NCBI GenBank assembly: GCA_963677135.2
Contig: CAXXLS010000017.1
Coordinates: forward strand, 620,001-684,000
Length of the DNA stretch: 64,000 bases
Direction: 5' to 3'
From: Seleniibacterium sp963677135
GTDB lineage: Bacteria > Desulfobacterota > Desulfuromonadia > Desulfuromonadales > Geopsychrobacteraceae
The notes beneath the pieces were generated by a model. The model did not search any database and had not been told where the DNA came from. It saw only the letters and a list, made by a program, of their open reading frames with translations. This document shows, piece by piece, positions 42,587 through 52,439 of the stretch (its first letter is position 1; each line of letters begins with the position of its first letter). A program made the translations under genes and the position numbers.

Positions 42587-43729
42587 TTGCTTTATCTGGA
42601 TAACGCAGCAACCAGCCATCCCAAGCCCGAGTCCGTCTACCTGGCGGTTGATCAGTATCTGCGGCAGGGCGGCAGTCCCAGCCGTGGTGCCTACGCGCAA
42701 AGCCTGGCGGCCGACCAACTCCTCTTTGAAACGCGTGAACTGCTCGGCCAACTGTTCAATGTCCCCGCTTCCGAGCGTTTTGTTTTTACTTTCAATGCAA
42801 CGCTGGCCATCAACCAGGCCCTGTTCGGTCTGCTTGCCCCCGGTGAGCGGGTGGTGTCGACCTCAATGGAGCACAACGCTGTCGCCCGGCCGTTGACTGC
42901 CCTGGCCGACCGGGGTGTCACCGTCGTCAAGGTCAAGGCGAACCCTGCCGACGGATCGGTGGACCAGGCCGCTCTCAAGGCCGCCTGCCTTGAACGTCCG
43001 ACCCGGCTATTGGTCGTTAATCACTGCTCCAATGTTTTCGGTACTCTCCAGGATATTGCCGGTCTCGGCCGCTGGTGCCATGAGAACGGGATCCTGTTCA
43101 TGGTCGACGGCGCTCAGACCGCCGGGCTGCTCCCCATCGATATCAGCGCCCTGGATATTGACCTGTTTACGGCCCCCGGTCACAAGGGGCTGCTGGGACC
43201 GCAGGGGACGGGCATTCTGTATGTCGCTCCGGACCTCGATCTGGTCCCTTTGGTCTACGGCGGAACCGGGGCTAATTCACATTCCGACCGGCAGCCTGAG
43301 GAGATGCCCGAACGACTGGAAAGCGGAACTTACAACCTGCCCGGGATCGCCGGTCTGAAAGCCGGTCTCGAATTTATCCTGGCGACCGGGGTCGAGGAGA
43401 TCCGCCGGCGGGAAACACATCTGGTCGGACGGCTGGTCACCGGTCTGAAAACGGTCTCCGGAGTCAGGGTCTACGGTCCCGACGACCTGGAGAGAAGAGG
43501 AGCGGCGGTGTCTTTTACTGTCACCGGCCTGGATCCTGCCGAAATCGGTTTCATCCTCGACCAACAGGAGAATATCGCCGTGCGCGTCGGACTGCACTGT
43601 GCCCCGGATGCCCATCGCAGCCTGGGAACCTATCCGGGGGGGACCGTCAGAGTCAGTCCCGGGTATTTTACGACTGACCGGGAGATTGATCATTTCCTGA
43701 GAGTCATCGCCAGGCTGGAATGCGCCTAG
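42587..43729 (+). CDS. Aminotransferase class V / cysteine desulfurase family protein
   Basis: 380 residues, TTG start forced by the frame (LYLDNAATSHPKPESV). PLP lysine in FTAPGHKGLLGPQGTG (around 205), His/Asp contacts in MVDGAQTAG, and a Cys in the loop VRVGLHCAPDAHRSLG, the pattern of the desulfurase-like group that uses RxGxHCAP (SufS-like loop) instead of the IscS loop. Distinct from IscS at 22.9 kb. Sulfur acceptor unknown; no sufE, selD or moeB neighbour. Followed 49 nt later by the PIN-PhoH gene. Confidence 0.82.
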   Translation: MLYLDNAATSHPKPESVYLAVDQYLRQGGSPSRGAYAQSLAADQLLFETRELLGQLFNVPASERFVFTFNATLAINQALFGLLAPGERVVSTSMEHNAVARPLTALADRGVTVVKVKANPADGSVDQAALKAACLERPTRLLVVNHCSNVFGTLQDIAGLGRWCHENGILFMVDGAQTAGLLPIDISALDIDLFTAPGHKGLLGPQGTGILYVAPDLDLVPLVYGGTGANSHSDRQPEEMPERLESGTYNLPGIAGLKAGLEFILATGVEEIRRRETHLVGRLVTGLKTVSGVRVYGPDDLERRGAAVSFTVTGLDPAEIGFILDQQENIAVRVGLHCAPDAHRSLGTYPGGTVRVSPGYFTTDREIDHFLRVIARLECA

Positions 43730-43778
43730 AATTCCAACCAGTTCGTTTTTACCGCTATCTTACAGAGGATCTTCTGTT

Positions 43779-45098
43779 ATGAAGAAAAATTACGTCCTTG
43801 ATACCAATGTTCTGCTTCATGATCCACAGGCGATTGTCAAATTCTCTGACAATACGGTGGTTCTGCCCCTGACGGTTATTGAAGAAATTGACCGGTTCAA
43901 GAAAGATCAGAGCGAAACCGGACGGAACGCTCGTCAGATTTCCCGGATGATGGACCAGTTCCGGCTGCAGGGGAAGTTGGTCGAAGGTGTTCCCCTTGAC
44001 AATGGCGGGCTGCTGCGGGTGGAAATCTATAAGCAGGAGCTGATGCAGAAATTGCCCCCGGAATTGCGGGTCGATCGCGGAGACAATCGGATTCTCGCCG
44101 TGGCCAAGGATCTGCAGGATAACTCTCCGAACGGTCCGGTCATTTTTATTACCAAAGATATCAACCTGCGTATCAAGGCGGATACCATCGGACTGAAGAC
44201 CGAGGACTATCAAAACGACAAGATTCCGGTCGAAGAACTCTACACCGGCACCTCGGAACTGTATGTTCCGGGGGGCGAAGTGGATCGTTTTTATGAGCAG
44301 GGGAAACTGGATACCGAAGACGAGCTGTTCGCCAATCAGGGGGTGACCCTGGTCGATGAGAGCAATCCGTCCCATACGGCACTGGCCCGTTACAACGGCG
44401 CCAGCAAAGAACTGCTGCCTCTGGTCAGAACGCCCAAAGAAGGGATCTGGGGAATCCATCCCCGCAATCGTGAGCAGCAGTTCGCTTTTGATCTGCTGCT
44501 TAATGACGACATTCAGCTGGTTTCCCTGGTGGGCAAGGCCGGGACCGGGAAAACCCTTCTCGCTATTGCCGCCGGGCTCTTGAAAACTGCAGATGAAGGA
44601 GCCTATAATCGCCTGCTGGTATCGCGGCCGGTTTTCCCCATGGGACGCGATCTCGGGTTTCTCCCCGGTGACATTGAAGAGAAACTGGCCCCCTGGATGC
44701 AGCCGATATTTGATAATGTCGAGCTGCTGCTGTCCTCCTATGACGAGGGGGGGAAAAGAAAGCGCGGTTACCGCGAGTTGATCGATCTCGGCCTGATGGA
44801 GATTGAACCCCTGACCTATATTCGCGGCCGCTCCATCCCCAAGCAGTACATGATCGTCGACGAGGCGCAGAACCTGACTCCTCACGAGATCAAAACGATT
44901 ATTACCAGGGCCGGGGAGGGCACCAAAATCATCCTGACCGGTGACCCCTATCAGATCGACAATCCGTATGTTGATTCTTCAAGTAACGGTTTAACTTATG
45001 CTGTTGAACGTCTAAAGGGACAAGATATTGCCGGTCACACCACATTAAGTAAAGGTGAACGTTCCTCCCTCGCCGAGCTGGCCGCAAACCTGCTGTAA
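43779..45098 (+). CDS. PIN domain-PhoH ATPase fusion (PhoH2/YlaK-like)
   Basis: 439 residues. N-terminal PIN nuclease (1-150): acidic residues D8 (YVLDTNVLLHD), E in LTVIEEIDRFK, D in DRGDNRILAVA and D in FITKDINLRIKA. C-terminal PhoH helicase-like ATPase (about 225-439): Walker A VGKAGTGKTLLA, Walker B MIVDEAQNLTPHEIKTI and GDPYQIDNPY. Such fusions are RNA-cleaving, ATP-dependent enzymes, in mycobacteria linked to a toxin-antitoxin pair; no small antitoxin ORF precedes this copy. Probably a housekeeping RNA quality-control factor. Confidence 0.92.
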   Translation: MKKNYVLDTNVLLHDPQAIVKFSDNTVVLPLTVIEEIDRFKKDQSETGRNARQISRMMDQFRLQGKLVEGVPLDNGGLLRVEIYKQELMQKLPPELRVDRGDNRILAVAKDLQDNSPNGPVIFITKDINLRIKADTIGLKTEDYQNDKIPVEELYTGTSELYVPGGEVDRFYEQGKLDTEDELFANQGVTLVDESNPSHTALARYNGASKELLPLVRTPKEGIWGIHPRNREQQFAFDLLLNDDIQLVSLVGKAGTGKTLLAIAAGLLKTADEGAYNRLLVSRPVFPMGRDLGFLPGDIEEKLAPWMQPIFDNVELLLSSYDEGGKRKRGYRELIDLGLMEIEPLTYIRGRSIPKQYMIVDEAQNLTPHEIKTIITRAGEGTKIILTGDPYQIDNPYVDSSSNGLTYAVERLKGQDIAGHTTLSKGERSSLAELAANLL

Positions 45099-45127
45099 GA
45101 CGATCAGAAACCGGATGTTTTAGACTT

Positions 45128-46141
45128 ATGTTGTTACTTGCTTTGGAAAGCTCCTGTGACGAGACCTCCGCGGCGGTGGTGCGGGACGGGCGTGACATTC
45201 TGTCCAACCTGATTTCTTCCCAGGTGGATCTTCACGCTGTTTACGGCGGTGTCGTACCGGAACTGGCATCGCGCAGACATCTCGAGGTCATCTCCCCTCT
45301 GGTTGACAAGGCCCTGGCCGATGCCGGTATCGACGCATCCGCCCTTGACGGTGTGGTGGTGACCCGGGGGCCCGGCCTCATCGGGGCCCTGCTGGTCGGC
45401 TTGTCCTTCGCCAAGGCCTACGCCTACGCCCTGGGAATTCCCATGATCGGGGTTCATCACATCGAAGGGCATATTCTCGCCGTTCAACTGGAACAGAAGG
45501 TCGAGTATCCGTTTCTGGCGGCGGCGGTGTCGGGTGGCCACACCCACCTCTTTCGGGTCGACGGTATCGGCCGCTACCGGCTGCTCGGTCGCACCGTTGA
45601 TGACGCGGCCGGAGAAGCGTTCGACAAGGTCGCAAAGATGCTCGGCCTCGGTTATCCCGGGGGGCCGATAATCGATAAACTGGCTGCCCAGGGGGATGAC
45701 GGTGGAATCGTCTTTCCGCGTCCGCTACTGAAAAAGAAGAACCTCGATTTCAGTTTTTCAGGCATGAAAACGGCCGTTCTGAACTACCTTCACAGGTTGG
45801 AGCATGCGCCCGATTCGACCGAGACGGCCCAGATCGCCTGCGCATTTCAGACTGCCGTCGTCGATGTGCTGGTCCAGAAGATCCTGCGCGCGGCCGAAGA
45901 CCAGGGGCTTGAGCGAATCGTGGTCGCCGGGGGGGTCGCCTGTAATTCCGGGTTGCGCAAGACGCTGCATCAGGTCGCCGGTGAGCAGGGGCTTGACGTG
46001 TTTTTTCCGAAACCTCTTCTGTGTGCAGACAATGCGGCCATGCTTGCGGTTGCCGGGGACTATTACCTCCAGCAGGGGATCTCTTCCGGATTGGATCTTA
46101 ACGCCGTCTCCAGCTGGCCCTTGGAACATGTTCGGTGCTGA
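45128..46141 (+). CDS. tsaD: tRNA N6-adenosine threonylcarbamoyltransferase
   Basis: 337 residues. LALESSCDETSAAVV opening, metal-binding H111 and H115 in HHIEGHILA, GRTVDDAAGEAFDKVAKMLG, and VVAGGVACNSGLR with late CADNAAM. Transfers the threonylcarbamoyl group to A37 of ANN-reading tRNAs, the substrate that MtaB (25.7 kb) then thiomethylates. GTT..TTAGACTT-like leader gives no strong ribosome site; the ATG at 45128 is the family start. Confidence 0.96.
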   Translation: MLLLALESSCDETSAAVVRDGRDILSNLISSQVDLHAVYGGVVPELASRRHLEVISPLVDKALADAGIDASALDGVVVTRGPGLIGALLVGLSFAKAYAYALGIPMIGVHHIEGHILAVQLEQKVEYPFLAAAVSGGHTHLFRVDGIGRYRLLGRTVDDAAGEAFDKVAKMLGLGYPGGPIIDKLAAQGDDGGIVFPRPLLKKKNLDFSFSGMKTAVLNYLHRLEHAPDSTETAQIACAFQTAVVDVLVQKILRAAEDQGLERIVVAGGVACNSGLRKTLHQVAGEQGLDVFFPKPLLCADNAAMLAVAGDYYLQQGISSGLDLNAVSSWPLEHVRC

Positions 46142-46147
46142 CAGACT

Positions 46148-46621
46148 ATGTGGCGGCGTTGGGGATTTTTCAGACAATTCAAGTTGAATCTGATCAAACT
46201 GGCTCGGATTCAATCTGAGCCCGATGCCATCGGTCGTGGCATCGCCCTGGGATTGTTTATCGGATTTACCCCGACCTTCGGCTTCCAGATGGTCCTGGCC
46301 ATCGCTTTTGCCTTTCTGCTGCGTCAAAACAAGATAGCGACTTTTATCGGGGTTTTCATCACCAATCCGGTAACCGCACCGGTTATCTACGGTCTCGAAT
46401 ATGAGGTCGGCCGCATGCTCCTCGGCTATCCGCCCCTCCACCATCATCATTTTCAATATGAAGAACTCCTGAGCATGGGGCTGCAGTTCGCGACACCGCT
46501 ACTGCTCGGCTGCCTGGTTCTGGGAATTCCCTTTTCGATTATCGGGTATTCACTGACTGTGAGATTTGTCCCGACTCTGCGCCAATGGAAAATCCCCCGC
46601 TGGCCGCGCAGACGTCCCTGA
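46148..46621 (+). CDS. DUF2062 membrane protein
   Basis: 157 residues. GIALGLFIGFTPTFGFQMVLA is the DUF2062 core (GxxxGxFxGxxPxxGxQ), followed by NPVTAPVIYG and two more hydrophobic segments (TPLLLGCLVLGIPFSIIGY). Basic at both ends (RRWGFFRQFKLNLIK; RWPRRRP). Function unknown; some members sit fused or next to glycosyltransferases. It lies 6 nt after tsaD and 14 nt before ksgA. Confidence 0.85.
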   Translation: MWRRWGFFRQFKLNLIKLARIQSEPDAIGRGIALGLFIGFTPTFGFQMVLAIAFAFLLRQNKIATFIGVFITNPVTAPVIYGLEYEVGRMLLGYPPLHHHHFQYEELLSMGLQFATPLLLGCLVLGIPFSIIGYSLTVRFVPTLRQWKIPRWPRRRP

Positions 46622-46635
46622 AAGGTTTGTCATTC

Positions 46636-47427
46636 ATGGAATATCGCACCAAGAAACGCTTTGGTCAGCATTTTCTGCATGATCATTCGATCATCGATAA
46701 AATCATGACCGCTGCCCGCCTTGATGACACGACCCGGGTCATCGAGATCGGTCCCGGTCTTGGCGTGCTGACCGACCAGCTTCTGCCGCGTGCCGGTCAG
46801 GTCGAGGTCATGGAGATCGACCGGGACCTGATTGAGCTTCTGCAGCAGCGCCGGGACGCAAAACTGACGGTTCATGCCGGCGATGTGCTGAAGCTTCCGT
46901 GGGAACAGCTGTTTGACCAGCCTCCTTATGTCCTGGTCGCCAATCTGCCTTATAATATTTCCAGCCAGGTGGTCTTTCGAATTATCGACCATCGTCATCT
47001 TTTTGAGCGCATGGTCCTGATGTTTCAACGCGAAGTCGGGGAGCGGCTTGCCGCAGCCCCGGGAGGTAAGGATTACGGCATTCTTTCGGTGCTGACTCAG
47101 CTGTGGTTCGATATTCGCATGGTGACTTTGGTCAAGCCCGGCGCCTTCAACCCTCCGCCCAAGGTTGATTCCATCGTACTGTTTTTTCAGCGGCGTGATG
47201 TTCCACGAGTCGATCCTGTCGATGAAGCGCTGTTTCGCCGGGTGGTCAAAGGAGCGTTCACGCAACGCCGAAAAACCCTTCGCAACAGCCTCCTGGCCGC
47301 CGGGTTCGGTGGCGACGAGATCGACCAGGCCCTGGCCTCCGCCGGGATTTCACCCAAGGTGCGGGGCGAAACCCTGTCCCTTGACGATTTTTCCCGCCTG
47401 ACCGCCGGTTTTTTTGTTCTGACTTAA
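46636..47427 (+). CDS. ksgA: 16S rRNA dimethyladenosine transferase
   Basis: 263 residues from MEYRTKKRFGQHFLHD; an earlier ATG at 46585 would overlap DUF2062 and add an unconserved head. SAM motif VIEIGPGLGVLTDQLL, ID/E ribose contact MEIDRDL, catalytic NLPYNIS (about 109-115). Dimethylates A1518/A1519 of 16S rRNA late in small-subunit assembly. The C-terminal helical domain includes FTQRRKTLRNSL, usual for the family. Confidence 0.96.
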   Translation: MEYRTKKRFGQHFLHDHSIIDKIMTAARLDDTTRVIEIGPGLGVLTDQLLPRAGQVEVMEIDRDLIELLQQRRDAKLTVHAGDVLKLPWEQLFDQPPYVLVANLPYNISSQVVFRIIDHRHLFERMVLMFQREVGERLAAAPGGKDYGILSVLTQLWFDIRMVTLVKPGAFNPPPKVDSIVLFFQRRDVPRVDPVDEALFRRVVKGAFTQRRKTLRNSLLAAGFGGDEIDQALASAGISPKVRGETLSLDDFSRLTAGFFVLT

Positions 47428-47551
47428 AATATATTTGACGTCATAGCTTGATAAGCCATTTTCACTGGTCTATGATTCAAGCTTGTTGTGGTCGTTCACG
47501 TTCGCAGTATTTATTTTACCCTTACTCAACGAAGACACAGGGAGACAAATC

Positions 47552-50500
47552 ATGAAAGTGACTGTGGCCCGCAAAGGTCGTACGTCAGAACAAAGCGAGG
47601 AGCTGCTCAGCTCTGAAAAAATCGAGGAAGAATTACGAAAACAGGGCGTCGATGATCAGCTGAAAATCCATCTGCAGCTCGCGCAGATTTTACGAGAACA
47701 TACCCCGCCCAACATCCTCGCCCAGCTTGATCTTCCGGAGGTCATCAGGCATCTCCGCCAGGCCGGAGCATTTCTTTATAAACGGCAACAGGACGTCAAA
47801 GTCGAGTTAATCGCACAGCAGGCTCCCGGCCGCTACTATCTTCTGACCAATTCCGTCGATGCGAATCACATTTTCTTTTCCCTGCAGGAGTATCTGCACC
47901 GTCGGTCAGTCCCATTCCGGGTCATCTGTCATCCCCTTATCCCCGTGACGCGGGCCGATGGGGTCTTGACCGACCTGTCTCCCGACAACCCTGACCAGGT
48001 GCGCGAATCTTTTGTCTGGATCGAGCTGGAAAGGCTGCCCGAACGGCTGACAGATGACCTGCGGGCCGCCGTGGCGACCATTATCTCCGCCGCGGTGACC
48101 ATTTATAAAGTTCGTTCCGCCATGCTCAAGCGGTTCGATGACCTGGCGTCCATCGGTGACCTTGCCCGGCACGAGGACCTCTACGCCTGGTTGAAACAGG
48201 ATAATTTCATCCCTGTCGCCTGCCGAAGTTATCTGTATTCCGGCGATGGGAACGCGGCTGATTTCCGTGAAGAAGAGGAGCGGCGGCTCGGCCTGATCCA
48301 TTTTTATGAGCAGCCTTTCTATAAAACCAGCGACGCGGTTGAGCTGACTCCGGACAAGGTTTTTCCGCTGCTTGGTCATGGCAAGAATGTCGATCTGGAA
48401 AAACCGGACATCTACTGTCCTCTCCATAGGTTTGAACGCCTGACCTATCTGGGTTTCCGTGAAGAGCTGCCCGACGGCTGCTTCCGGGAGCATTGCTTCT
48501 TCGGTTTCTACACTCAGAAAAGTATCGATGAAATCAGTTCTTCGATTCCGGCCCTGCGCCAGCGCATAGAAAAAGCCCTGGCCGAGTTGAACATTCCCCA
48601 CGACAGCCATAATTACCGAAAATCGATCCAGATCATCAACAGCTTCCCCAAAATCGAACTGTTTCTCATGGGGAACGATGAACTGCGGCGCATGCTGCGG
48701 TCTTTTACCCAGATGCATCGGCAGGCCGAGGTCAAGGTCGTATTCGCACCCAGCGCGTCGGAAAACGGCCTGACCCTGCTGCTGATCATGCCCAACGAGT
48801 ATTATCTTCCTGAGCATATCGAACGGATGGAAGGGTATGTGCGGCGGTTTTTCAACGCGATCAGGGTTGAGTCGCGTCTGATTCACCTGGCATCCGATTA
48901 CCTGAGCCTGCACATCAACCTGCTGCTGGAAGAGAAGGACATTTCCGTTGACCTGGTCCGTCTCGAGCAGGGGCTGACCAGGCTGGCCATGCCCTGGAAG
49001 CTGAAGTTCAGGCAGCTCCTGGAAAAATCCTTCGGCCCGACCGCCTTCGATGTCTGGGAGCGTTATATCAACGCCTTCCATAAGGATTACCGGGACCGTA
49101 TCCATCCGCGCTTTGCCGTGCGGGATGTGCGCAACATTGAAAATGTGCTCAGTAGCGGCGAGGACTACTTCGATCTTTGGGGTCCTTTTCACGAACAGAG
49201 TGATTACTACCGGCTTCAGTATTACAGCCTGAAGCGCAGTTATCTCAATGCCCTGATGCCTTTCCTGCAGAATCTCAATCTCTGCATCCTGCAGGAGGTC
49301 GATTCCGATCTGGTGGTCGACGGCACCCCGGTTTACATCAAAAGTTTCGCGGTCCGGCCCAATGTCCGCGGTGAAAAATCCTTCAAGGAAATCAAACCGC
49401 TGTTGCTGGAAACCCTTCTGGCCATGCGCAAGGGGGAGGTCGAAAACGACTATCTGCACCAGTTGCAGCTGTTGACCGGTCTGTCCTGGCGTGAAATCGA
49501 CGTATTCCGCTGTTACCGGAATTATTATTTCCAGTTGGGCAGTCCGTTCAGTAAAAAGCGGGTCGCTGATACCCTGGTGAACAATTATCAGGTCGCTCTG
49601 CTGCTCTATCGTTATTTCGAAGGTCGTTTCAAACCGCAACGGGAGTGGGAAGACCCGATGGTCAGGGAGCTGGATGTCCTGTCCCCGATCAGAATGGAAC
49701 TTGCCGAGGCCCTCGAGGAGGTCAGCGATCCCAACGAGGACCGGATTCTGAGAACCCTCTTCAACCTCATCGATTCGACCATCCGAACCAACTTCTTCCT
49801 GCGCTATGAGCAGGATGATTACTTCATTTCCATCAAGGTCAGCTCCCTCGGCGTTATCGACATGCCCAACCCCAGGCCACTCTACGAGGTTTACGTCCAC
49901 TCTGCGACCATGGAAGGAATCCATATGCGGGGTGGTAAGGTCGCCCGTGGCGGTATCCGTTGGTCCGATCGGCCTGATGATTTCAGGACCGAGGTCCTCG
50001 GCCTGGTCAAGGCCCAGATGGCCAAAAACGCGGTGATCGTCCCGGAGGGGGCCAAGGGCGGTTTCATTACCAAACTCAGCAGCCCTGACCGGGATGAAAT
50101 GGGGCGGATTGTTTCCGACGCGTATAAGACCCTCATGCGCGGTCTGCTCGATACCGCGGATAATCGGGAAGGGCCCCAGGTGGTCCGCCCGGATGGAGTC
50201 ATCGCCTACGATGATCAGGATCCCTATCTGGTTGTCGCCGCCGACAAGGGGACAGCTCACCTGTCCGATACGGCCAACGGCGTCAGTAATTCCTATGGCT
50301 ACTGGCTGGGGGACGCGTTCGCCAGCGGGGGGTCTCACGGCTACGATCACAAGAAACTGGGCATCACCGCCCGCGGGGCCTGGGAGAGTGTCAAGCGTTC
50401 TTTCCGGGAGATGGGCCACGATATCCAGTCTGAGCCCTTCACCGTGGTCGGTATCGGCGACATGAGCGGCGACGTTTTCGGCAACGGCATGCTGCTGTCC

Positions 50501-52315
50501 AGGAAAATCAAGCTGGTGGCGGCATTTGATCATCGTCACATTTTTCTTGACCCCGATCCCGATCCCGAAACGTCCTACCGGGAACGTGAGCGGATGTTCA
50601 ACCTGCCCAGGTCGACCTGGGATGATTACAACAGGGACCTCATTTCCGAAGGGGGAGGGATCTTCTCGCGCCAGCTCAAGGAAATTCCCTTGTCCCCACA
50701 GGTGGCCAAGATGCTGGGCACCCGCCAGGAAAGCATCGATGTTCCCGGGCTGATCAAACTGTTGCTCACCGCTGAGATCGATCTGCTCTGGAACGGCGGA
50801 ATCGGGACGTACATCAAGGCCAGCAGTGAAACCAACGAGGATGCCGGCGACCGGGCCAACGACGCAGTGCGGATCGATGCTGTGGAATTACGGGCCAAGG
50901 TGGTCGGTGAGGGCGGCAACCTCGGGGTCACCCAGCTTGGCCGCATCGAATACGCTCTTAACGGCGGACGGATCAATACCGACGCCATTGACAACTCCGC
51001 GGGGGTCGACAGTTCCGACCACGAGGTCAACCTCAAGATTCTGCTGCGGGAACTGCGCCATGAAGGGAAGGTCAAGGATCTTGAGCAGGGCTACGCACTG
51101 CTTGAGGAGATCGAGGAAACGGTCTGCCAGGATGTTCTGGCCAACAATTATACTCAGACCCAGGCCCTTTCCCTCGACGAAATCCGCTGCCGCCGGGATG
51201 TCGATTCCTATCTCGACCTGATTGACCGTCTCGGCCGTTCCGGACTGCTGGACCGGCGGGGGGAATATCTGCCCAGCAGAAAGGACGTTGTGGCCCGGTC
51301 CGAATCACGCCTGGTCAGACCTGAGCTTTCGGTTTTGCTGGCCTACAGCAAGATGTTCCTGTTCCGGGCTCTCAATGACACCAGGCTGCCGCAGAGTCCG
51401 GTCATCCAGGACCTCTATTTCGAATATTTCCCTCGGGAAGTGGTCGATCGTTATCGCGACGTGCTGCCCAACCACCCGCTGGCCAAAGAGATTACCGCCA
51501 CGATGCTGACCAACCGGGTTATCGACCAGGCGGGCGGAACGTTTCTGCTGACCACCAGCCGCCTCGCCGGCTGCAGCCAGGTCGAGGTCGCCCTCGCGTA
51601 CCTGGTGTTTGACAACCTGGTCAACGGTTCAGAAATGCGCAGAGCGATCTATGCTCTTGACAACCGGATGCCTGCCGACCGTCAGTATCAGCTGCTGCTT
51701 AAACTGGAAGCCCTGCTGGCAGGTTACACCAGTTACGCCCTGGTCAACGGGATGAAAATTCCTGAAACAGCTGATGATCTGGCTCATATCCGCGACCTGC
51801 TTGACCATTACACCAGTCTTATCCCCGAAATGTTCAGCGCGGACGATCTTGCAGACAGCGAAAAATTCCAGGCCGATCTCGAGCAGCAGGGGGTCGCTTC
51901 TCATGTGGCCCGGCGTTTTGCCCTCCTCGATTTTCTTGAAGATTTCATTCCGCTGGTCGGCATGAGTGTCTCCTCGGGCGAGGATCTCGAAAAACTGGCC
52001 CGTATCAAGGTCGTGGTGGACCGGAAACTGAAAATTGAAGACATTCTCAAACAGGTCGGCTCGGTTCCGGTTCGCGATCACTGGGACCGGCAGGCCCGGG
52101 AATCGTTGCTGGGATCCCTGCAGATGGTTCATGTCAGGATCATTCAGCGCGTCGCTATGGACAAGCCGGATTCTCCCGAGTCCTACTTCAGCGAGCGGCG
52201 TCAGAAAATGCGCAGCTACGAAGATCTCAGGCAGAATCTGCTGAGTGAAAAAACCGGCAACTTTCATCCCTTTACCGTGGTTCTCAGGGGCCTGGAAGGT
52301 TTGTTGACCGGCTGA
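47552..52315 (+). CDS. gdh: NAD-specific glutamate dehydrogenase, large (180-kDa) type
   Basis: 1587 residues from ATG 47552 (AGGGAGA seven bases before). Long N-terminal regulatory part with ACT-like segments (about 1-600), then the catalytic domain: MRGGKVARGGIRWSDRPDDFR, substrate lysine region VPEGAKGGF (about 831-839), Rossmann motif VVGIGDMSGDVFGNGML (about 966-982), GGIGTYIKAS and VVGEGGNLGVTQLGRIEY. The C-terminal helical tail (about 1150-1587) is typical. Oxidises glutamate to 2-oxoglutarate and ammonia with NAD; usually catabolic and allosterically controlled. Single gene with its own terminator. Confidence 0.95.
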   Translation: MKVTVARKGRTSEQSEELLSSEKIEEELRKQGVDDQLKIHLQLAQILREHTPPNILAQLDLPEVIRHLRQAGAFLYKRQQDVKVELIAQQAPGRYYLLTNSVDANHIFFSLQEYLHRRSVPFRVICHPLIPVTRADGVLTDLSPDNPDQVRESFVWIELERLPERLTDDLRAAVATIISAAVTIYKVRSAMLKRFDDLASIGDLARHEDLYAWLKQDNFIPVACRSYLYSGDGNAADFREEEERRLGLIHFYEQPFYKTSDAVELTPDKVFPLLGHGKNVDLEKPDIYCPLHRFERLTYLGFREELPDGCFREHCFFGFYTQKSIDEISSSIPALRQRIEKALAELNIPHDSHNYRKSIQIINSFPKIELFLMGNDELRRMLRSFTQMHRQAEVKVVFAPSASENGLTLLLIMPNEYYLPEHIERMEGYVRRFFNAIRVESRLIHLASDYLSLHINLLLEEKDISVDLVRLEQGLTRLAMPWKLKFRQLLEKSFGPTAFDVWERYINAFHKDYRDRIHPRFAVRDVRNIENVLSSGEDYFDLWGPFHEQSDYYRLQYYSLKRSYLNALMPFLQNLNLCILQEVDSDLVVDGTPVYIKSFAVRPNVRGEKSFKEIKPLLLETLLAMRKGEVENDYLHQLQLLTGLSWREIDVFRCYRNYYFQLGSPFSKKRVADTLVNNYQVALLLYRYFEGRFKPQREWEDPMVRELDVLSPIRMELAEALEEVSDPNEDRILRTLFNLIDSTIRTNFFLRYEQDDYFISIKVSSLGVIDMPNPRPLYEVYVHSATMEGIHMRGGKVARGGIRWSDRPDDFRTEVLGLVKAQMAKNAVIVPEGAKGGFITKLSSPDRDEMGRIVSDAYKTLMRGLLDTADNREGPQVVRPDGVIAYDDQDPYLVVAADKGTAHLSDTANGVSNSYGYWLGDAFASGGSHGYDHKKLGITARGAWESVKRSFREMGHDIQSEPFTVVGIGDMSGDVFGNGMLLSRKIKLVAAFDHRHIFLDPDPDPETSYRERERMFNLPRSTWDDYNRDLISEGGGIFSRQLKEIPLSPQVAKMLGTRQESIDVPGLIKLLLTAEIDLLWNGGIGTYIKASSETNEDAGDRANDAVRIDAVELRAKVVGEGGNLGVTQLGRIEYALNGGRINTDAIDNSAGVDSSDHEVNLKILLRELRHEGKVKDLEQGYALLEEIEETVCQDVLANNYTQTQALSLDEIRCRRDVDSYLDLIDRLGRSGLLDRRGEYLPSRKDVVARSESRLVRPELSVLLAYSKMFLFRALNDTRLPQSPVIQDLYFEYFPREVVDRYRDVLPNHPLAKEITATMLTNRVIDQAGGTFLLTTSRLAGCSQVEVALAYLVFDNLVNGSEMRRAIYALDNRMPADRQYQLLLKLEALLAGYTSYALVNGMKIPETADDLAHIRDLLDHYTSLIPEMFSADDLADSEKFQADLEQQGVASHVARRFALLDFLEDFIPLVGMSVSSGEDLEKLARIKVVVDRKLKIEDILKQVGSVPVRDHWDRQARESLLGSLQMVHVRIIQRVAMDKPDSPESYFSERRQKMRSYEDLRQNLLSEKTGNFHPFTVVLRGLEGLLTG

Positions 52316-52336
52316 TTCGACGTTCAGTATAATCCA

Positions 52337-52369
52337 CGGGGCGGACCATCATCCGCCCCGCTTTATTTT
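52337..52369 (+). terminator. Terminator of gdh
   Basis: CGGGGCGGA / TCCGCCCCG stem around 6 nt, followed by CTTTATTTTT. Confidence 0.9.
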
Positions 52370-52439
52370 TGCTGTTATTTCTGCTGCTTGCCGCTTGATG
52401 GACGGTCTCATCCCGTTACCTGAAAAATGTGGACTGACT

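Noticed and set aside
43779..45098. PIN-PhoH as a toxin-antitoxin locus
   Set aside because: No small antitoxin-like ORF precedes it; the 49-nt gap follows a desulfurase-like gene.
47906..50539. 877-codon minus-strand ORF
   Set aside because: Shadow of the NAD-glutamate dehydrogenase gene.
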